This document shows, one piece after another, positions 36,259-45,138 of a DNA stretch of 64,000 bases. Within the stretch, counting starts at the first letter, position 1. Every line of letters begins with the position of its first letter. A model generated the notes under the pieces. That model searched no databases. It was given only the letters and a program-made list of their open reading frames with translations, and was not told where the DNA came from. The stretch is taken from positions 25,015 through 89,014 of the forward strand of contig NZ_RZRU01000017.1 in assembly GCF_003997495.1 (NCBI RefSeq). The letters run 5' to 3'. The stretch is from Mesorhizobium sp. M7A.F.Ca.US.008.03.1.1. GTDB taxonomy: Bacteria > Pseudomonadota > Alphaproteobacteria > Rhizobiales > Rhizobiaceae. The translations under genes and the position numbers were made by a program.

Positions 36259-36647
36259 TATGCGGCCTCCCCTTTTTCTTCGACTTCACGAACGACGATC
36301 GTGAGGTGCGAGAACGGCTTCTCGATACGGCTGGCGCGACCGCGGCCACGGGCATGGAACCGCTTCATGACGATCGACTTGCCGACATAGGCTTCCGCCA
36401 CGATCAGTGCATCGACATCCAGGTCGTGGTTGTTTTCCGCGTTGGCGATTGCCGATTCCAGCGTCTTCTTGACCGTGCCGGAAATCCGCTTGGCCGAGAA
36501 TTCGAGATCGGAAAGCGCTGTCGCGACCTTCTTGCCGCGGATCAGCGCGGCAACGAGGTTCAGCTTCTGCGGGCTGATACGGATCGTGCGCAATACGGCG
36601 CGCGCTTCGTTATCAGCAAGCCTGCGCGGAGCTTTGGCCTTGCCCAT
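36258..36647 (-). CDS. rplV: 50S ribosomal protein L22
   Basis: L22, 129 residues; its beta-hairpin reaches the exit-tunnel constriction. S-P-Q-K-L-N-L-V-A near residues 30-38 and the hairpin K-R-F-H-A-R-G-R-G-R-A-S-R-I are seen. It starts 2 bp after rpsS ends. Confidence 0.98.
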   Translation of the reverse strand: MGKAKAPRRLADNEARAVLRTIRISPQKLNLVAALIRGKKVATALSDLEFSAKRISGTVKKTLESAIANAENNHDLDVDALIVAEAYVGKSIVMKRFHARGRGRASRIEKPFSHLTIVVREVEEKGEAA

Positions 36648-36649
36648 GA

Positions 36650-36928
36650 TTATTTCCTCTTCGCCTTCTTATCCGCGCCGTGACCGTAATAGGTCCGGGT
36701 CGGAGCGAATTCACCGAACTTGTGACCGACCATGTCCTCGTTCACCGAGACGGGAACATGCTTCTGGCCGTTGTAGACACCGAAGGTGAAGCCGACGAAC
36801 TGCGGCAGGATGGTGGAGCGACGGCTCCACATCTTGATCACCTCATTGCGACCACCTTCACGAACCTTGTCCACCTTCTTGAGAAGGTAGCCGTCAATGA
36901 AGGGGCCTTTCCAAATCGAACGAGTCAC
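36650..36928 (-). CDS. rpsS: 30S ribosomal protein S19
   Basis: S19, 92 residues, in the 30S head near the A site. M-T-R-S-I-W-K-G-P-F start and G-H-K-F-G-E-F-A-P-T-R-T motif. 16 bp after rplB. Confidence 0.98.
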   Translation of the reverse strand: MTRSIWKGPFIDGYLLKKVDKVREGGRNEVIKMWSRRSTILPQFVGFTFGVYNGQKHVPVSVNEDMVGHKFGEFAPTRTYYGHGADKKAKRK

Positions 36929-36944
36929 TTGGCGTTACCTCTTC

Positions 36945-37778
36945 TTAGCTCTTGCGCTGATGGCGCGAGCGCAGGATGAACTTGTCGGTCGCCTTGTTGG
37001 ACCGCGTCTTCTTGCCCTTGGTCGGCTTGCCCCAGGGCGAAACCGGATGGCGGCCACCCGATGTGCGGCCTTCGCCGCCGCCGTGCGGATGGTCGACCGG
37101 GTTCATGGTCACGCCGCGATTGTGCGGGCGCTTGCCACGCCAGACCGTGCGACCGGCCTTGCCGTCATTGATGTTGCCGTGGTCCGGGTTGGACACGGCG
37201 CCGACAGTGGCCATGCAGGAGCCGTGAACGACACGCTGCTCGCCCGAATTGAGGCGCAGGATCGCCATGCCCTGGTCACGACCGACCAGCTGACCGTAAC
37301 CACCTGCCGAACGGGCGACCTGAGCGCCCTTGCCCGGCTTCAGCTCGATGTTGTGGACGATGGTGCCGACCGGCATCGAAGCCAGCGGCATCGCATTGCC
37401 CGGCTTCACGTCGACCGATTCACCGGACACGATCTTGTCGCCGGGAGCCAGACGCTGCGGAGCGATGATGTAGGACAGCTCGCCATCGTCATACTTGATC
37501 AGCGCGATGAAGGCGGTGCGGTTCGGATCGTATTCAATGCGCTCGACCGTGCCGACGACGTCGAACTTGCGGCGCTTGAAGTCGATGATGCGGTACGAAC
37601 GCTTGTGACCACCGCCGATGAAGCGGGCGGTGATGCGACCATGATTGTTGCGGCCGCCCGACTTGGTCAGGCCTTCGGTCAGACCCTTGACGGGCTTGCC
37701 CTTGTAGAGACCCGAGCGGTCGACGATGACCAGCTGACGGGTGCTGGGCGTTACCGGGTTGAATTTTTTCAGTGCCAT
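36945..37778 (-). CDS. rplB: 50S ribosomal protein L2
   Basis: L2, 277 residues, essential for subunit joining and the peptidyl transferase region. The functionally important His lies in N-P-V-D-H-P-H-G-G-G-E-G near residue 228. A-L-K-K-F-N-P-V-T-P start. ATG at 37778 is chosen; the longer frame adds rplW spacer sequence. 22 bp after rplW. Confidence 0.98.
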   Translation of the reverse strand: MALKKFNPVTPSTRQLVIVDRSGLYKGKPVKGLTEGLTKSGGRNNHGRITARFIGGGHKRSYRIIDFKRRKFDVVGTVERIEYDPNRTAFIALIKYDDGELSYIIAPQRLAPGDKIVSGESVDVKPGNAMPLASMPVGTIVHNIELKPGKGAQVARSAGGYGQLVGRDQGMAILRLNSGEQRVVHGSCMATVGAVSNPDHGNINDGKAGRTVWRGKRPHNRGVTMNPVDHPHGGGEGRTSGGRHPVSPWGKPTKGKKTRSNKATDKFILRSRHQRKS

Positions 37779-37800
37779 TGTTCTGTCCTCGCGGCCTTGC

Positions 37801-38094
37801 TCAGAGACCCGTCGCGACGTCGATCGACTGGCCATCGGCCAGCGTCACAACCGCCTTCTTGACGTCGCTCTGGCGGCCAACCGTGCCACGGAAGCGCTTG
37901 ATCTTGCCCTTGCGGACAAGCGTGTTCACGGCCATCACCTTGACGCCGAACAGCGCTTCGACGGCGGCCTTGATTTCCGGCTTCGACGCCTTCTTGGCGA
38001 CGTTGAAGACGACCTTGTTCTGCTCGGAGGCCATGGTCGACTTTTCGGTGATCGCCGGCGAGACGATCACGTCGTAATGACGAAGGTCGGTCAT
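37801..38094 (-). CDS. rplW: 50S ribosomal protein L23
   Basis: L23, 97 residues, at the tunnel exit, docking site for trigger factor and SRP. R-H-Y-D-V-I-V-S-P-A-I-T-E-K start and the extended loop with G-K-x-K-R-F-R. Its ATG overlaps the rplD stop by 4 bp (ATGA). Confidence 0.98.
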   Translation of the reverse strand: MTDLRHYDVIVSPAITEKSTMASEQNKVVFNVAKKASKPEIKAAVEALFGVKVMAVNTLVRKGKIKRFRGTVGRQSDVKKAVVTLADGQSIDVATGL

Positions 38095-38711
38095 TTAAAG
38101 CGCTCCTCGAGAGCCTCGACGGCGGCCTTCGAAAGGACCAGCGTGCCGCGGCGCAGAATGTCGTAGACGTTGATGCCCTGGATGGGCAGCACGTCGATGT
38201 TGGGGATGTTCGTCGCCGCCAGCTTGAAGTTCTTGTCAAGCTCGGCGCCGCCGATCAGCAAAGCGTTGGTCAGGCCCAGCGTCGCGAAATTCGCGATCAG
38301 CGCCTTCGTCTTGGCTTCGGTCAGCTTCAGCTCGTCGATGATGATGATCGACGCGCTCTTGGCCTTGGCCGAGAGAGCATGCTTGAGGCCCAGAGCACGA
38401 ACCTTCTTGGGCAGTTCGTGCTCGTGGCTGCGAACGACCGGGCCGTGGGCCTTGCCGCCGCCGCGGAACTGCGGAGCGCGTGCCGAATGGTGGCGGGCGC
38501 GGCCCGTACCCTTCTGCTTGTACATCTTGGCGCCGGTGCGCGCGATCTCGGCGCGACCCTTGGTCTTGTGCGTGCCCTGCTGCTTCTTGGCAAGCTGCCA
38601 GCGCACGACGCGCTGCAGGATGTCTTCGCGCGGATCAAGGCCGAAAATCTCGTCGGAGAGTTCCACCTTGCCGGCGTCCTTGCCGCCCAGCGTTGTGATC
38701 TTGAGATCCAT
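38091..38711 (-). CDS. rplD: 50S ribosomal protein L4
   Basis: L4, 206 residues, with an extended loop lining the tunnel (K-Q-K-G-T-G-R-A-R-H-H-S-A-R-A-P-Q-F-R-G-G). In Escherichia coli L4 represses the S10 operon; whether that holds here is unknown. The start overlaps the rplC stop by one base (TAATG). Confidence 0.98.
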   Translation of the reverse strand: MDLKITTLGGKDAGKVELSDEIFGLDPREDILQRVVRWQLAKKQQGTHKTKGRAEIARTGAKMYKQKGTGRARHHSARAPQFRGGGKAHGPVVRSHEHELPKKVRALGLKHALSAKAKSASIIIIDELKLTEAKTKALIANFATLGLTNALLIGGAELDKNFKLAATNIPNIDVLPIQGINVYDILRRGTLVLSKAAVEALEERFK

Positions 38712-39439
38712 TATTCCGCTCCCTCTGTGGCCGGAGCCTCGTTCTTGGCGCCACTTTCGGCAGCAACGGCGCGGATCGCGGCAGGCTTCGGCGCATTGGC
38801 CGGCAGTGCCACCTTGGCCGCATCGCGGACCAGGATCCAGGCGCCCTTCGATCCGGGAACCGCACCGCGGATCAGGATCAGGCCGCGGTCGGCGTCGGTC
38901 GATACGATCTCGACATTCTGCGTGGTGACCCTGACGTCGCCCATGTGGCCAGCCATATGCTTGCCCTTGAACACCTTGCCCGGGTCCTGGCGCTGGCCGG
39001 TCGAACCGTGCGTACGGTGCGAAACCGAGTTACCGTGCGTTGCACGGCCACCGCCCATGTGGTGGCGCTTGATGACGCCCTGAAAACCCTTGCCGATCGT
39101 CGTGCCCGTCACATCGACCTTCTGGCCGGCGACGAAATGCTCGACGGTGATCTCGGCGCCGACATCGATCATGTTGTCGGCGGAGACGCGGAACTCGGCG
39201 ACCTTCGCCTTCGGCTCGACGGAAGCGGTCGCGAAATGGCCGCGCATCGCCTTCGACGTGTTCTTCACCTTGGCAAGGCCAACGCCGAGCTGAACGGCGG
39301 TGTAGCCATTCTTCTCTTGCGTGCGCTGGGCCACGACCTGGCAGTTCTCCATCAGGAGAACGGTGACGGGAACATGTTCCCCGGCATCGTTGTAGATGCG
39401 GGTCATTCCCACCTTCTTTGCAATCACACCTGAACGCAT
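38711..39439 (-). CDS. rplC: 50S ribosomal protein L3
   Basis: L3, 242 residues, reaching toward the peptidyl transferase centre through the H-H-M-G-G-G-R-A-T-H-G-N-S-V-S-H-R loop. The C-terminal about 35 residues form an Ala/Glu/Pro-rich extension beyond the usual L3 core. M-R-S-G-V-I-A-K-K-V-G-M start supports ATG at 39439. 61 bp after rpsJ. Confidence 0.98.
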   Translation of the reverse strand: MRSGVIAKKVGMTRIYNDAGEHVPVTVLLMENCQVVAQRTQEKNGYTAVQLGVGLAKVKNTSKAMRGHFATASVEPKAKVAEFRVSADNMIDVGAEITVEHFVAGQKVDVTGTTIGKGFQGVIKRHHMGGGRATHGNSVSHRTHGSTGQRQDPGKVFKGKHMAGHMGDVRVTTQNVEIVSTDADRGLILIRGAVPGSKGAWILVRDAAKVALPANAPKPAAIRAVAAESGAKNEAPATEGAE

Positions 39440-39500
39440 CGGTTCAATTCCTTTAGAGTTCCGGGCCAGGGGCACCGCCCCTTACCGCGCTCTCATTCCC

Positions 39501-39809
39501 TTAGAGCTTGATCTCGACGTCGACGCCGGCGGCCAGATCGAGCTTCATCAAAGCATCGACCGTCTGCGGGGTCGGATCGACGATGTCGAGCAGACGCTTG
39601 TGCGTGCGCATCTCGAACTGCTCGCGGCTCTTCTTGTCGACGTGAGGCGACCGGTTGACCGTGAACTTTTCGATCCGCGTCGGCAGCGGAATGGGGCCGC
39701 GGACGTTTGCACCGGTACGCTTGGCCGTCGACACGATTTCCTTCGTCGAGGCGTCGAGCACGCGGTGGTCAAACGCCTTAAGGCGGATGCGGATATTCTG
39801 TCCGTTCAT
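39501..39809 (-). CDS. rpsJ: 30S ribosomal protein S10 / NusE
   Basis: S10, 102 residues, in the 30S head and, as NusE, in antitermination with NusB and NusG. N-G-Q-N-I-R-I-R-L-K-A-F-D-H start and the L-P-T-R-I-E-K-F-T-V-N-R-S-P-H-V-D-K-K-S motif. 69 bp after tuf. Confidence 0.98.
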   Translation of the reverse strand: MNGQNIRIRLKAFDHRVLDASTKEIVSTAKRTGANVRGPIPLPTRIEKFTVNRSPHVDKKSREQFEMRTHKRLLDIVDPTPQTVDALMKLDLAAGVDVEIKL

Positions 39810-39878
39810 GCGTCACTTCCTTGTTCTGGCGCGGCGCGGGCAACTCCCGCGCCCGCGACAGATCGGTTTAAGTCCAAA

Positions 39879-41054
39879 TTACTCTTTGATGGTGACGACG
39901 ATGCCGGCACCGACGGTGCGGCCGCCTTCACGGATAGCGAAGCGCAGCTTCTCTTCCATGGCGATCGGCACGATCAGCTCGACATCGACCGTGATGTTGT
40001 CGCCAGGCATCACCATCTCGGTGCCTTCCGGCAGCGACACGATGCCGGTCACGTCGGTCGTGCGGAAGTAGAACTGCGGACGGTAGTTGGTGAAGAACGG
40101 CGTGTGACGGCCACCTTCGTCCTTGGTCAGGATGTAGGCTTCGGCCACGAACTTCTTGTGCGGCTTCACCGTGCCCGGCTTGGCCAGAACCTGGCCGCGC
40201 TCGACACCTTCACGATCAACGCCGCGCAGCAGCGCGCCGATGTTGTCGCCGGCCTGGCCCTGATCGAGCAGCTTGCGGAACATCTCGACGCCCGTGCAGG
40301 TCGTCTTGGTCGTCGGACGGATGCCGATGATTTCCAGCTCCTCGCCGACCTTGACCACGCCGCGCTCGACGCGGCCGGTGACGACCGTGCCGCGGCCCGA
40401 GATCGAGAACACGTCTTCGATCGGCATCAGGAACGGCTTGTCGAGCGGACGAACCGGGGTCGGGATGTAGGCGTCGACCGCAGCCATCAGCTCGCGGATC
40501 GCGTCTTCACCGATCTTCTTGTCGCTATCTTCCAGAGCAGCCAGCGCCGAACCCTTGACGATCGGAATGTCGTCGCCGGGGAACTCGTTCTTGGTCAGAA
40601 GCTCGCGAACCTCGAGCTCGACCAGTTCGAGCAGCTCGGCGTCATCCACCTGGTCGACCTTGTTCAGGAACACCACGATCGACGGCACGCCGACCTGACG
40701 GGCAAGCAGGATGTGCTCGCGGGTCTGCGGCATCGGGCCGTCGGCAGCCGACACGACCAGGATCGCGCCGTCCATCTGCGCGGCACCGGTGATCATGTTC
40801 TTCACATAGTCGGCGTGGCCGGGGCAGTCGACGTGAGCGTAGTGGCGGGCAGCCGTCTCGTATTCGACGTGCGCCGTCGAGATCGTGATGCCGCGCGCCT
40901 TTTCTTCAGGGGCAGCGTCGATCTGGTCGTAGCGCTTGTATTCGCCAAAATACTTGGTGATCGCCGCCGTCAGCGACGTCTTGCCATGGTCGACGTGGCC
41001 AATCGTGCCGATGTTCACGTGAGGCTTGTTACGCTCGAATTTACCTTTGGCCAT
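39879..41054 (-). CDS. tuf: Elongation factor Tu, copy 1
   Basis: EF-Tu, 391 residues, delivers aminoacyl-tRNA to the ribosome. G motifs: GHVDHGKT (19-26), RGITI, DCPGHADY, NKVD and the SAL region; domains 2 and 3 follow with E-G-G-R-x-x-G-A-G. It sits in the str position between fusA and rpsJ. A second copy at the window end is identical in protein and differs by only a few synonymous bases. Confidence 0.99.
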   Translation of the reverse strand: MAKGKFERNKPHVNIGTIGHVDHGKTSLTAAITKYFGEYKRYDQIDAAPEEKARGITISTAHVEYETAARHYAHVDCPGHADYVKNMITGAAQMDGAILVVSAADGPMPQTREHILLARQVGVPSIVVFLNKVDQVDDAELLELVELEVRELLTKNEFPGDDIPIVKGSALAALEDSDKKIGEDAIRELMAAVDAYIPTPVRPLDKPFLMPIEDVFSISGRGTVVTGRVERGVVKVGEELEIIGIRPTTKTTCTGVEMFRKLLDQGQAGDNIGALLRGVDREGVERGQVLAKPGTVKPHKKFVAEAYILTKDEGGRHTPFFTNYRPQFYFRTTDVTGIVSLPEGTEMVMPGDNITVDVELIVPIAMEEKLRFAIREGGRTVGAGIVVTIKE

Positions 41055-41152
41055 AATCGTTCTCCGTCTATTCTACCCGCTTGGGGGAAATTGTTATTCG
41101 CTCTTCAGACCCGGCACCGCGCAAGGGACGCGACCCGGTGGCTAAGGAACCC

Positions 41153-43243
41153 TTACGCGTATTTCTTCTGGACTTCCTGGGCCACCGCGGTCGGGACCGG
41201 CTCGTAGTGATCGAACTGCATCGTGTAGGCCGCACGGCCCTGGCTCATCGAGCGCAGGTTGTCGACATACTTGAACATGTTGGCGAGCGGCACCATTGCG
41301 TTGATGACCACGGCAACGCCACGCGCTTCCTGACCCTGGATCTGGCCACGACGACCGTTCAGGTCGCCGATGACGCTGCCGACGTAGTCTTCCGGCGTCA
41401 CCACTTCGACCTTCATGATCGGCTCGAGCAGCTGCACACCAAGCTTGGGTGCTGCTTCACGGAAGCAGGCTCGGCCGGCGATTTCGAAGGCCAGAACGCT
41501 GGAGTCGACATCGTGGTAAGCGCCGTCGATGAGCGTCGCCTTGACGCCGATCATCGGGAAGCCCGCGAACGGACCCGAGGTCATGACGCTGTTGATGCCC
41601 TTTTCGACGCCGGGAATGTATTCCTTCGGCACGGCGCCGCCGACGATCTTGGTCTCGAACTCAAACTCGCTGCTGTCCGGGTTCGGCTCGAAGACGATCT
41701 TGACGCGAGCGAACTGACCGGTACCGCCGGTCTGCTTCTTGTGCGTGTAATCCTGTTCGTGCCTGCGGGTGATCGTCTCGCGATAAGCCACCTGCGGTGC
41801 GCCGACATTGGCCTCAACCTTGAACTCGCGACGCATGCGGTCGACGATGATGTCGAGGTGAAGTTCGCCCATGCCGGAAATGATGGTCTGGCCACTTTCC
41901 TCGTCGGTCTTGACACGGAAGGACGGATCCTCGGCCGCCAGGCGGTGAAGGGCGAGGCCCATCTTTTCCTGGTCGTTCTTGGTCTTCGGCTCGATGGCGA
42001 TCTGAATGACCGGATCGGGGAATTCCATGCGCTCGAGAATGACCGGATGCAGCGGATCGCTCAGCGTGTCGCCGGTGGTCGTGTCCTTGAGACCGGCAAG
42101 AGCAACGATGTCGCCGGCAAAAGCCTCTTCGACGTCGGCGCGCGAGTTCGCATGCATCTGCAGCATGCGGCCGATGCGCTCTTTCTTGCCCTTGACGGTG
42201 TTGTCGACCGAGATGCCCTTGGTGAGCTTGCCCGAATAGATGCGGGCAAAGGTCAGCGAACCGACGAACGGGTCGTTCATGATCTTGAAGGCGAGCATCG
42301 ACAGCGGCTCGTTGTCGTCAGCATGACGCTCGATCTCGGCGTCGGTCTTGGCATCGACGCCCTTGATGGCGGGAACATCGGCCGGCGACGGCAGATATTC
42401 GACGACAGCGTCGAGCAGCGGCTGCACGCCCTTGTTCTTGAAGGCCGAGCCACAGAACATCGGGTAGAACTTGACCGCGATGGTGCCCTTGCGGATCAGC
42501 GCGCGGATCTCGTCATTCGACGGCATCTTGCCTTCGAGGTAGTTCTCAAGCGCCGTCTCGTCCATTTCGACGGCGGCCTCGATCATCTTCTCGCGGTATT
42601 CTTCGGCACGAGCCTTGAGGTCGTCCGGGATCTCGACGACATCCCAGGCAGCGCCCAGCGTCTCGTCGCGCCAGACCAGCGCGTTCATCTCGACGAGGTC
42701 GACGACGCCCTTGAACTCGGTCTCGGCGCCGATCGGCAGCTGCATGACGACGGCATGCGCGCCGAGGCGCGAACCGATCATCTCGACCGAGCGGTAGAAG
42801 TCGGCGCCGATCTTGTCCATCTTGTTGCAGAAGATCATGCGCGGAACGCGGTACTTGTCGGCCTGGCGCCAGACGGTTTCCGTCTGCGGCTCAACGCCGG
42901 CATTGGCATCGAGCAGCGCGATGGCGCCGTCGAGAACGCGCAGCGAACGCTCGACTTCGATGGTGAAGTCGACGTGGCCGGGGGTGTCGATGATGTTGAA
43001 GCGGTGCATCTTGCCGTCACGAGCCTTCCAGAAGGTCGTGGTCGCGGCGGACGTGATCGTGATGCCGCGCTCCTGCTCCTGCTCCATCCAATCCATGGTG
43101 GCAGCGCCGTCGTGGACTTCGCCGATCTTGTGCGACTTGCCCGTGTAGTAGAGGACGCGCTCGGTGGTCGTCGTCTTGCCGGCGTCAATATGCGCCATGA
43201 TACCGAAATTGCGGTAGTCTTCGATTTTGTATTCGCGGGCCAT
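41153..43243 (-). CDS. fusA: Elongation factor G
   Basis: EF-G, 696 residues, GTPase for translocation and, with RRF, ribosome recycling. G motifs A-H-I-D-A-G-K-T-T-T-T (near 17-27), R-G-I-T-I, D-T-P-G-H-V-D-F and N-K-M-D-K, then domains II-V. Domain IV includes H-K-K-Q-T-G-G-x-G-Q-F. No second fusA appears in the window. 98 bp upstream of tuf. Confidence 0.99.
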   Translation of the reverse strand: MAREYKIEDYRNFGIMAHIDAGKTTTTERVLYYTGKSHKIGEVHDGAATMDWMEQEQERGITITSAATTTFWKARDGKMHRFNIIDTPGHVDFTIEVERSLRVLDGAIALLDANAGVEPQTETVWRQADKYRVPRMIFCNKMDKIGADFYRSVEMIGSRLGAHAVVMQLPIGAETEFKGVVDLVEMNALVWRDETLGAAWDVVEIPDDLKARAEEYREKMIEAAVEMDETALENYLEGKMPSNDEIRALIRKGTIAVKFYPMFCGSAFKNKGVQPLLDAVVEYLPSPADVPAIKGVDAKTDAEIERHADDNEPLSMLAFKIMNDPFVGSLTFARIYSGKLTKGISVDNTVKGKKERIGRMLQMHANSRADVEEAFAGDIVALAGLKDTTTGDTLSDPLHPVILERMEFPDPVIQIAIEPKTKNDQEKMGLALHRLAAEDPSFRVKTDEESGQTIISGMGELHLDIIVDRMRREFKVEANVGAPQVAYRETITRRHEQDYTHKKQTGGTGQFARVKIVFEPNPDSSEFEFETKIVGGAVPKEYIPGVEKGINSVMTSGPFAGFPMIGVKATLIDGAYHDVDSSVLAFEIAGRACFREAAPKLGVQLLEPIMKVEVVTPEDYVGSVIGDLNGRRGQIQGQEARGVAVVINAMVPLANMFKYVDNLRSMSQGRAAYTMQFDHYEPVPTAVAQEVQKKYA

Positions 43244-43272
43244 CGTAGCTGCCTCTCAGTCTCGTTCGCGCT

Positions 43273-43743
43273 TTACCAGCGGTAGTGCGCGAAAGCGCGG
43301 TTGGCTTCAGCCATCTTGTGGGTGTCTTCACGCTTCTTGACAGCAGTGCCGCGGTTGTTGGCCGCGTCCATCAGCTCGCCGGAGAGGCGGTCGACCATCG
43401 TGGTCTCGTTGCGGTTGCGGGCCGCAGCAATCAGCCAGCGAATGGCCAATGCCTGGCGGCGCTCGGGGCGCACGTCCACCGGAACCTGGTAGGTGGCGCC
43501 GCCGACACGACGCGAACGCACTTCAACATGCGGCGCGACATTGTCGAGCGCCTGATGGAAGACAGTGACCGGCTCCTGCTTGGTCTTCGACTGAACCTGG
43601 TCGAGCGCGCCGTAGACGATGGTCTCGGCGACCGACTTCTTACCGTCATACATGACGGCGTTCATGAACTTGGTGACGATCAGATCGCCGAACTTCGGGT
43701 CCGGATTGATCTCACGCTTTTCTGCACTGTGACGACGCGACAT
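43273..43743 (-). CDS. rpsG: 30S ribosomal protein S7
   Basis: S7, 156 residues, primary binder of the 16S 3' domain. M-S-R-R-H-S-A-E-K-R start, K-F-M-N-A-V-M and the C-terminal R-A-F-A-H-Y-R-W. In Escherichia coli S7 represses the str operon; no obvious binding structure was identified here. Confidence 0.98.
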   Translation of the reverse strand: MSRRHSAEKREINPDPKFGDLIVTKFMNAVMYDGKKSVAETIVYGALDQVQSKTKQEPVTVFHQALDNVAPHVEVRSRRVGGATYQVPVDVRPERRQALAIRWLIAAARNRNETTMVDRLSGELMDAANNRGTAVKKREDTHKMAEANRAFAHYRW

Positions 43744-43803
43744 GGCTTTTGTCTCTCAATCTCATAGCCCGACGCACTCAAGGAGCGCCAAGGCCGGAAA
43801 ATC

Positions 43804-44175
43804 TTACTTCGGACGCTTGGCGCCGTACTTCGAACGGCGCTGCTTGCGGTTCTTCACACCCTGCGTGTCGAGCACGCCGCGGATGATGTGGTAGCGAACG
43901 CCCGGAAGATCCTTGACGCGGCCGCCGCGGATCATCACCACGGAGTGTTCCTGAAGGTTGTGGCCTTCGCCGGGGATGTACCCGATTACTTCAAAACCAT
44001 TGGTCAGGCGGATCTTGGCCACCTTGCGCAGCGCCGAGTTCGGCTTCTTCGGCGTCGTTGTATAGACGCGCGTGCAGACGCCCCGCTTCTGCGGGTTCTG
44101 CTGCATGGCCGGGACCTTGTTGCGCTTCACCGGCGCAATGCGCGGCTTGCGGATCAGCTGGTTGACGGTAGGCAT
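43804..44175 (-). CDS. rpsL: 30S ribosomal protein S12
   Basis: S12, 123 residues, at the decoding centre. The P-K-K-P-N-S-A-L-R-K loop carries Lys43 and P-G-E-G-H-N-L-Q-E-H-S is intact, the sites where streptomycin-resistance changes arise; no such change is seen. ATG at 44175 is chosen by homology. First gene of the supercluster, with a long leader. Confidence 0.99.
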   Translation of the reverse strand: MPTVNQLIRKPRIAPVKRNKVPAMQQNPQKRGVCTRVYTTTPKKPNSALRKVAKIRLTNGFEVIGYIPGEGHNLQEHSVVMIRGGRVKDLPGVRYHIIRGVLDTQGVKNRKQRRSKYGAKRPK

Positions 44176-44618
44176 TAAACCCTCTTGTCTCTCAATTCCG
44201 TGTCTCGCCCGGTCAGGGCCGCTCAAAGCGTCATTTCCATACGCAAATTCGGGCCATAAACCGCGCCTCGCGGTCTTGCCCGAACAAAAGGCAGAGGAAG
44301 CGGAAACCGCTTCGTGCACGCCGGAAATGTCTTTTCGCTCGTAAAACGAACCCTGTTTGAGGCAAACTCCAAAGCGTGTCGCTTCGGAAGGGAGAGCCTC
44401 ACATCGGTTCTGACTGGGCGGCTTCTACTCGTAAGACCGCGGACCGTCAAGCCCGGAGCACCAAATATTGCGCGCCGGCCAAGGCTTGGCAGCCATGCGA
44501 AAACCGCAAGTAATTTTCTTTCGCATTTTTGCAAGAGCGAGGAAGAAAGTGACAAGCCTTCAGGCAAAGTGAATGGGTTAGCGCTGTTGCGCGGCCTTGC
44601 TTCATGCGAAAAGGCCGC
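44176..44618. other. Leader and promoter region of the str operon
   Basis: A 443-bp gap between rpsL and the divergent small ORF. It contains a candidate minus-strand promoter (44422-44450), which would give a leader of about 240 nt, and transcript hairpins GAAGCGG-AAA-CCGCTTC (44297-44313) and AAGCG-TGT-CGCTT (44372-44384). No gene was recognised. Confidence 0.5.
44422..44450 (-). promoter_or_regulatory. Candidate sigma-70 promoter of the str-S10-spc-alpha supercluster
   Basis: The minus strand reads TTGACG (44450-44445), a 17-bp spacer, and TAGAAG (44427-44422). The -35 is strong and the -10 moderate. Confidence 0.6.
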
Positions 44619-44954
44619 ATGAGCAGTCAAAACCCCCTCGCCCGCCCACCCGCTGCCAAGAGGAATCAGCCCGTGAACGACAACGAAGAACGCCCGGTCA
44701 CCATCATCACCGGCCGGGTGTGGAAGAAAAAAGGCGGCAAACCGGAAGGCGTCCACGTCATGCTGGTGACGCCCGACGACGATTCGGCGGTGCGCCGGGC
44801 ACTCGAATCGCTTGCCGCCGAAGGGTACGCCGAGGCCGAGCTCGACCAGATCGGCGACATGGACGGCATCCCCGACGAAGAGCCGCATATCTCCGCCTTC
44901 CAGGGCGCGCTCGAAGGCGAAGTGTCGATCGTTACCTTCGACGTGCCGATCTGA
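44619..44954 (+). CDS. Small hypothetical protein
   Basis: Protein of 111 residues that I do not recognise. After about 25 disordered Pro/Asn-rich residues it has a compact acidic domain with V-T-I-I-T-G-R-V-W-K-K-K-G, an A-V-R-R-A-L-E-S-L-A helix and a C-terminal G-E-V-S-I-V-T-F-D-V strand; alternating strands and helices suggest a small alpha/beta fold. No signal peptide. ATG at 44619 is chosen for AAGG just upstream; ATG at 44604 is possible. It is divergent from rpsL and may share its promoter region. Confidence 0.7.
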   Translation: MSSQNPLARPPAAKRNQPVNDNEERPVTIITGRVWKKKGGKPEGVHVMLVTPDDDSAVRRALESLAAEGYAEAELDQIGDMDGIPDEEPHISAFQGALEGEVSIVTFDVPI

Positions 44955-45138
44955 CCCCGAACCCCCGGTCCAGCTTTCGAATCGGTTACCGAGACGAATC
45001 GGCGACCGCGGCCTTAGCAGCCGACAGAGGTGTGCGCTGCCGCTAGAGGAAGGCTGAGCTTGGCTGCTCGGCTTCGGCTTGCCCGGGGCAAGTGTTCTGA
45101 TAAGAAACCATCACCATCATCAAACAGACGGAGCGGCC

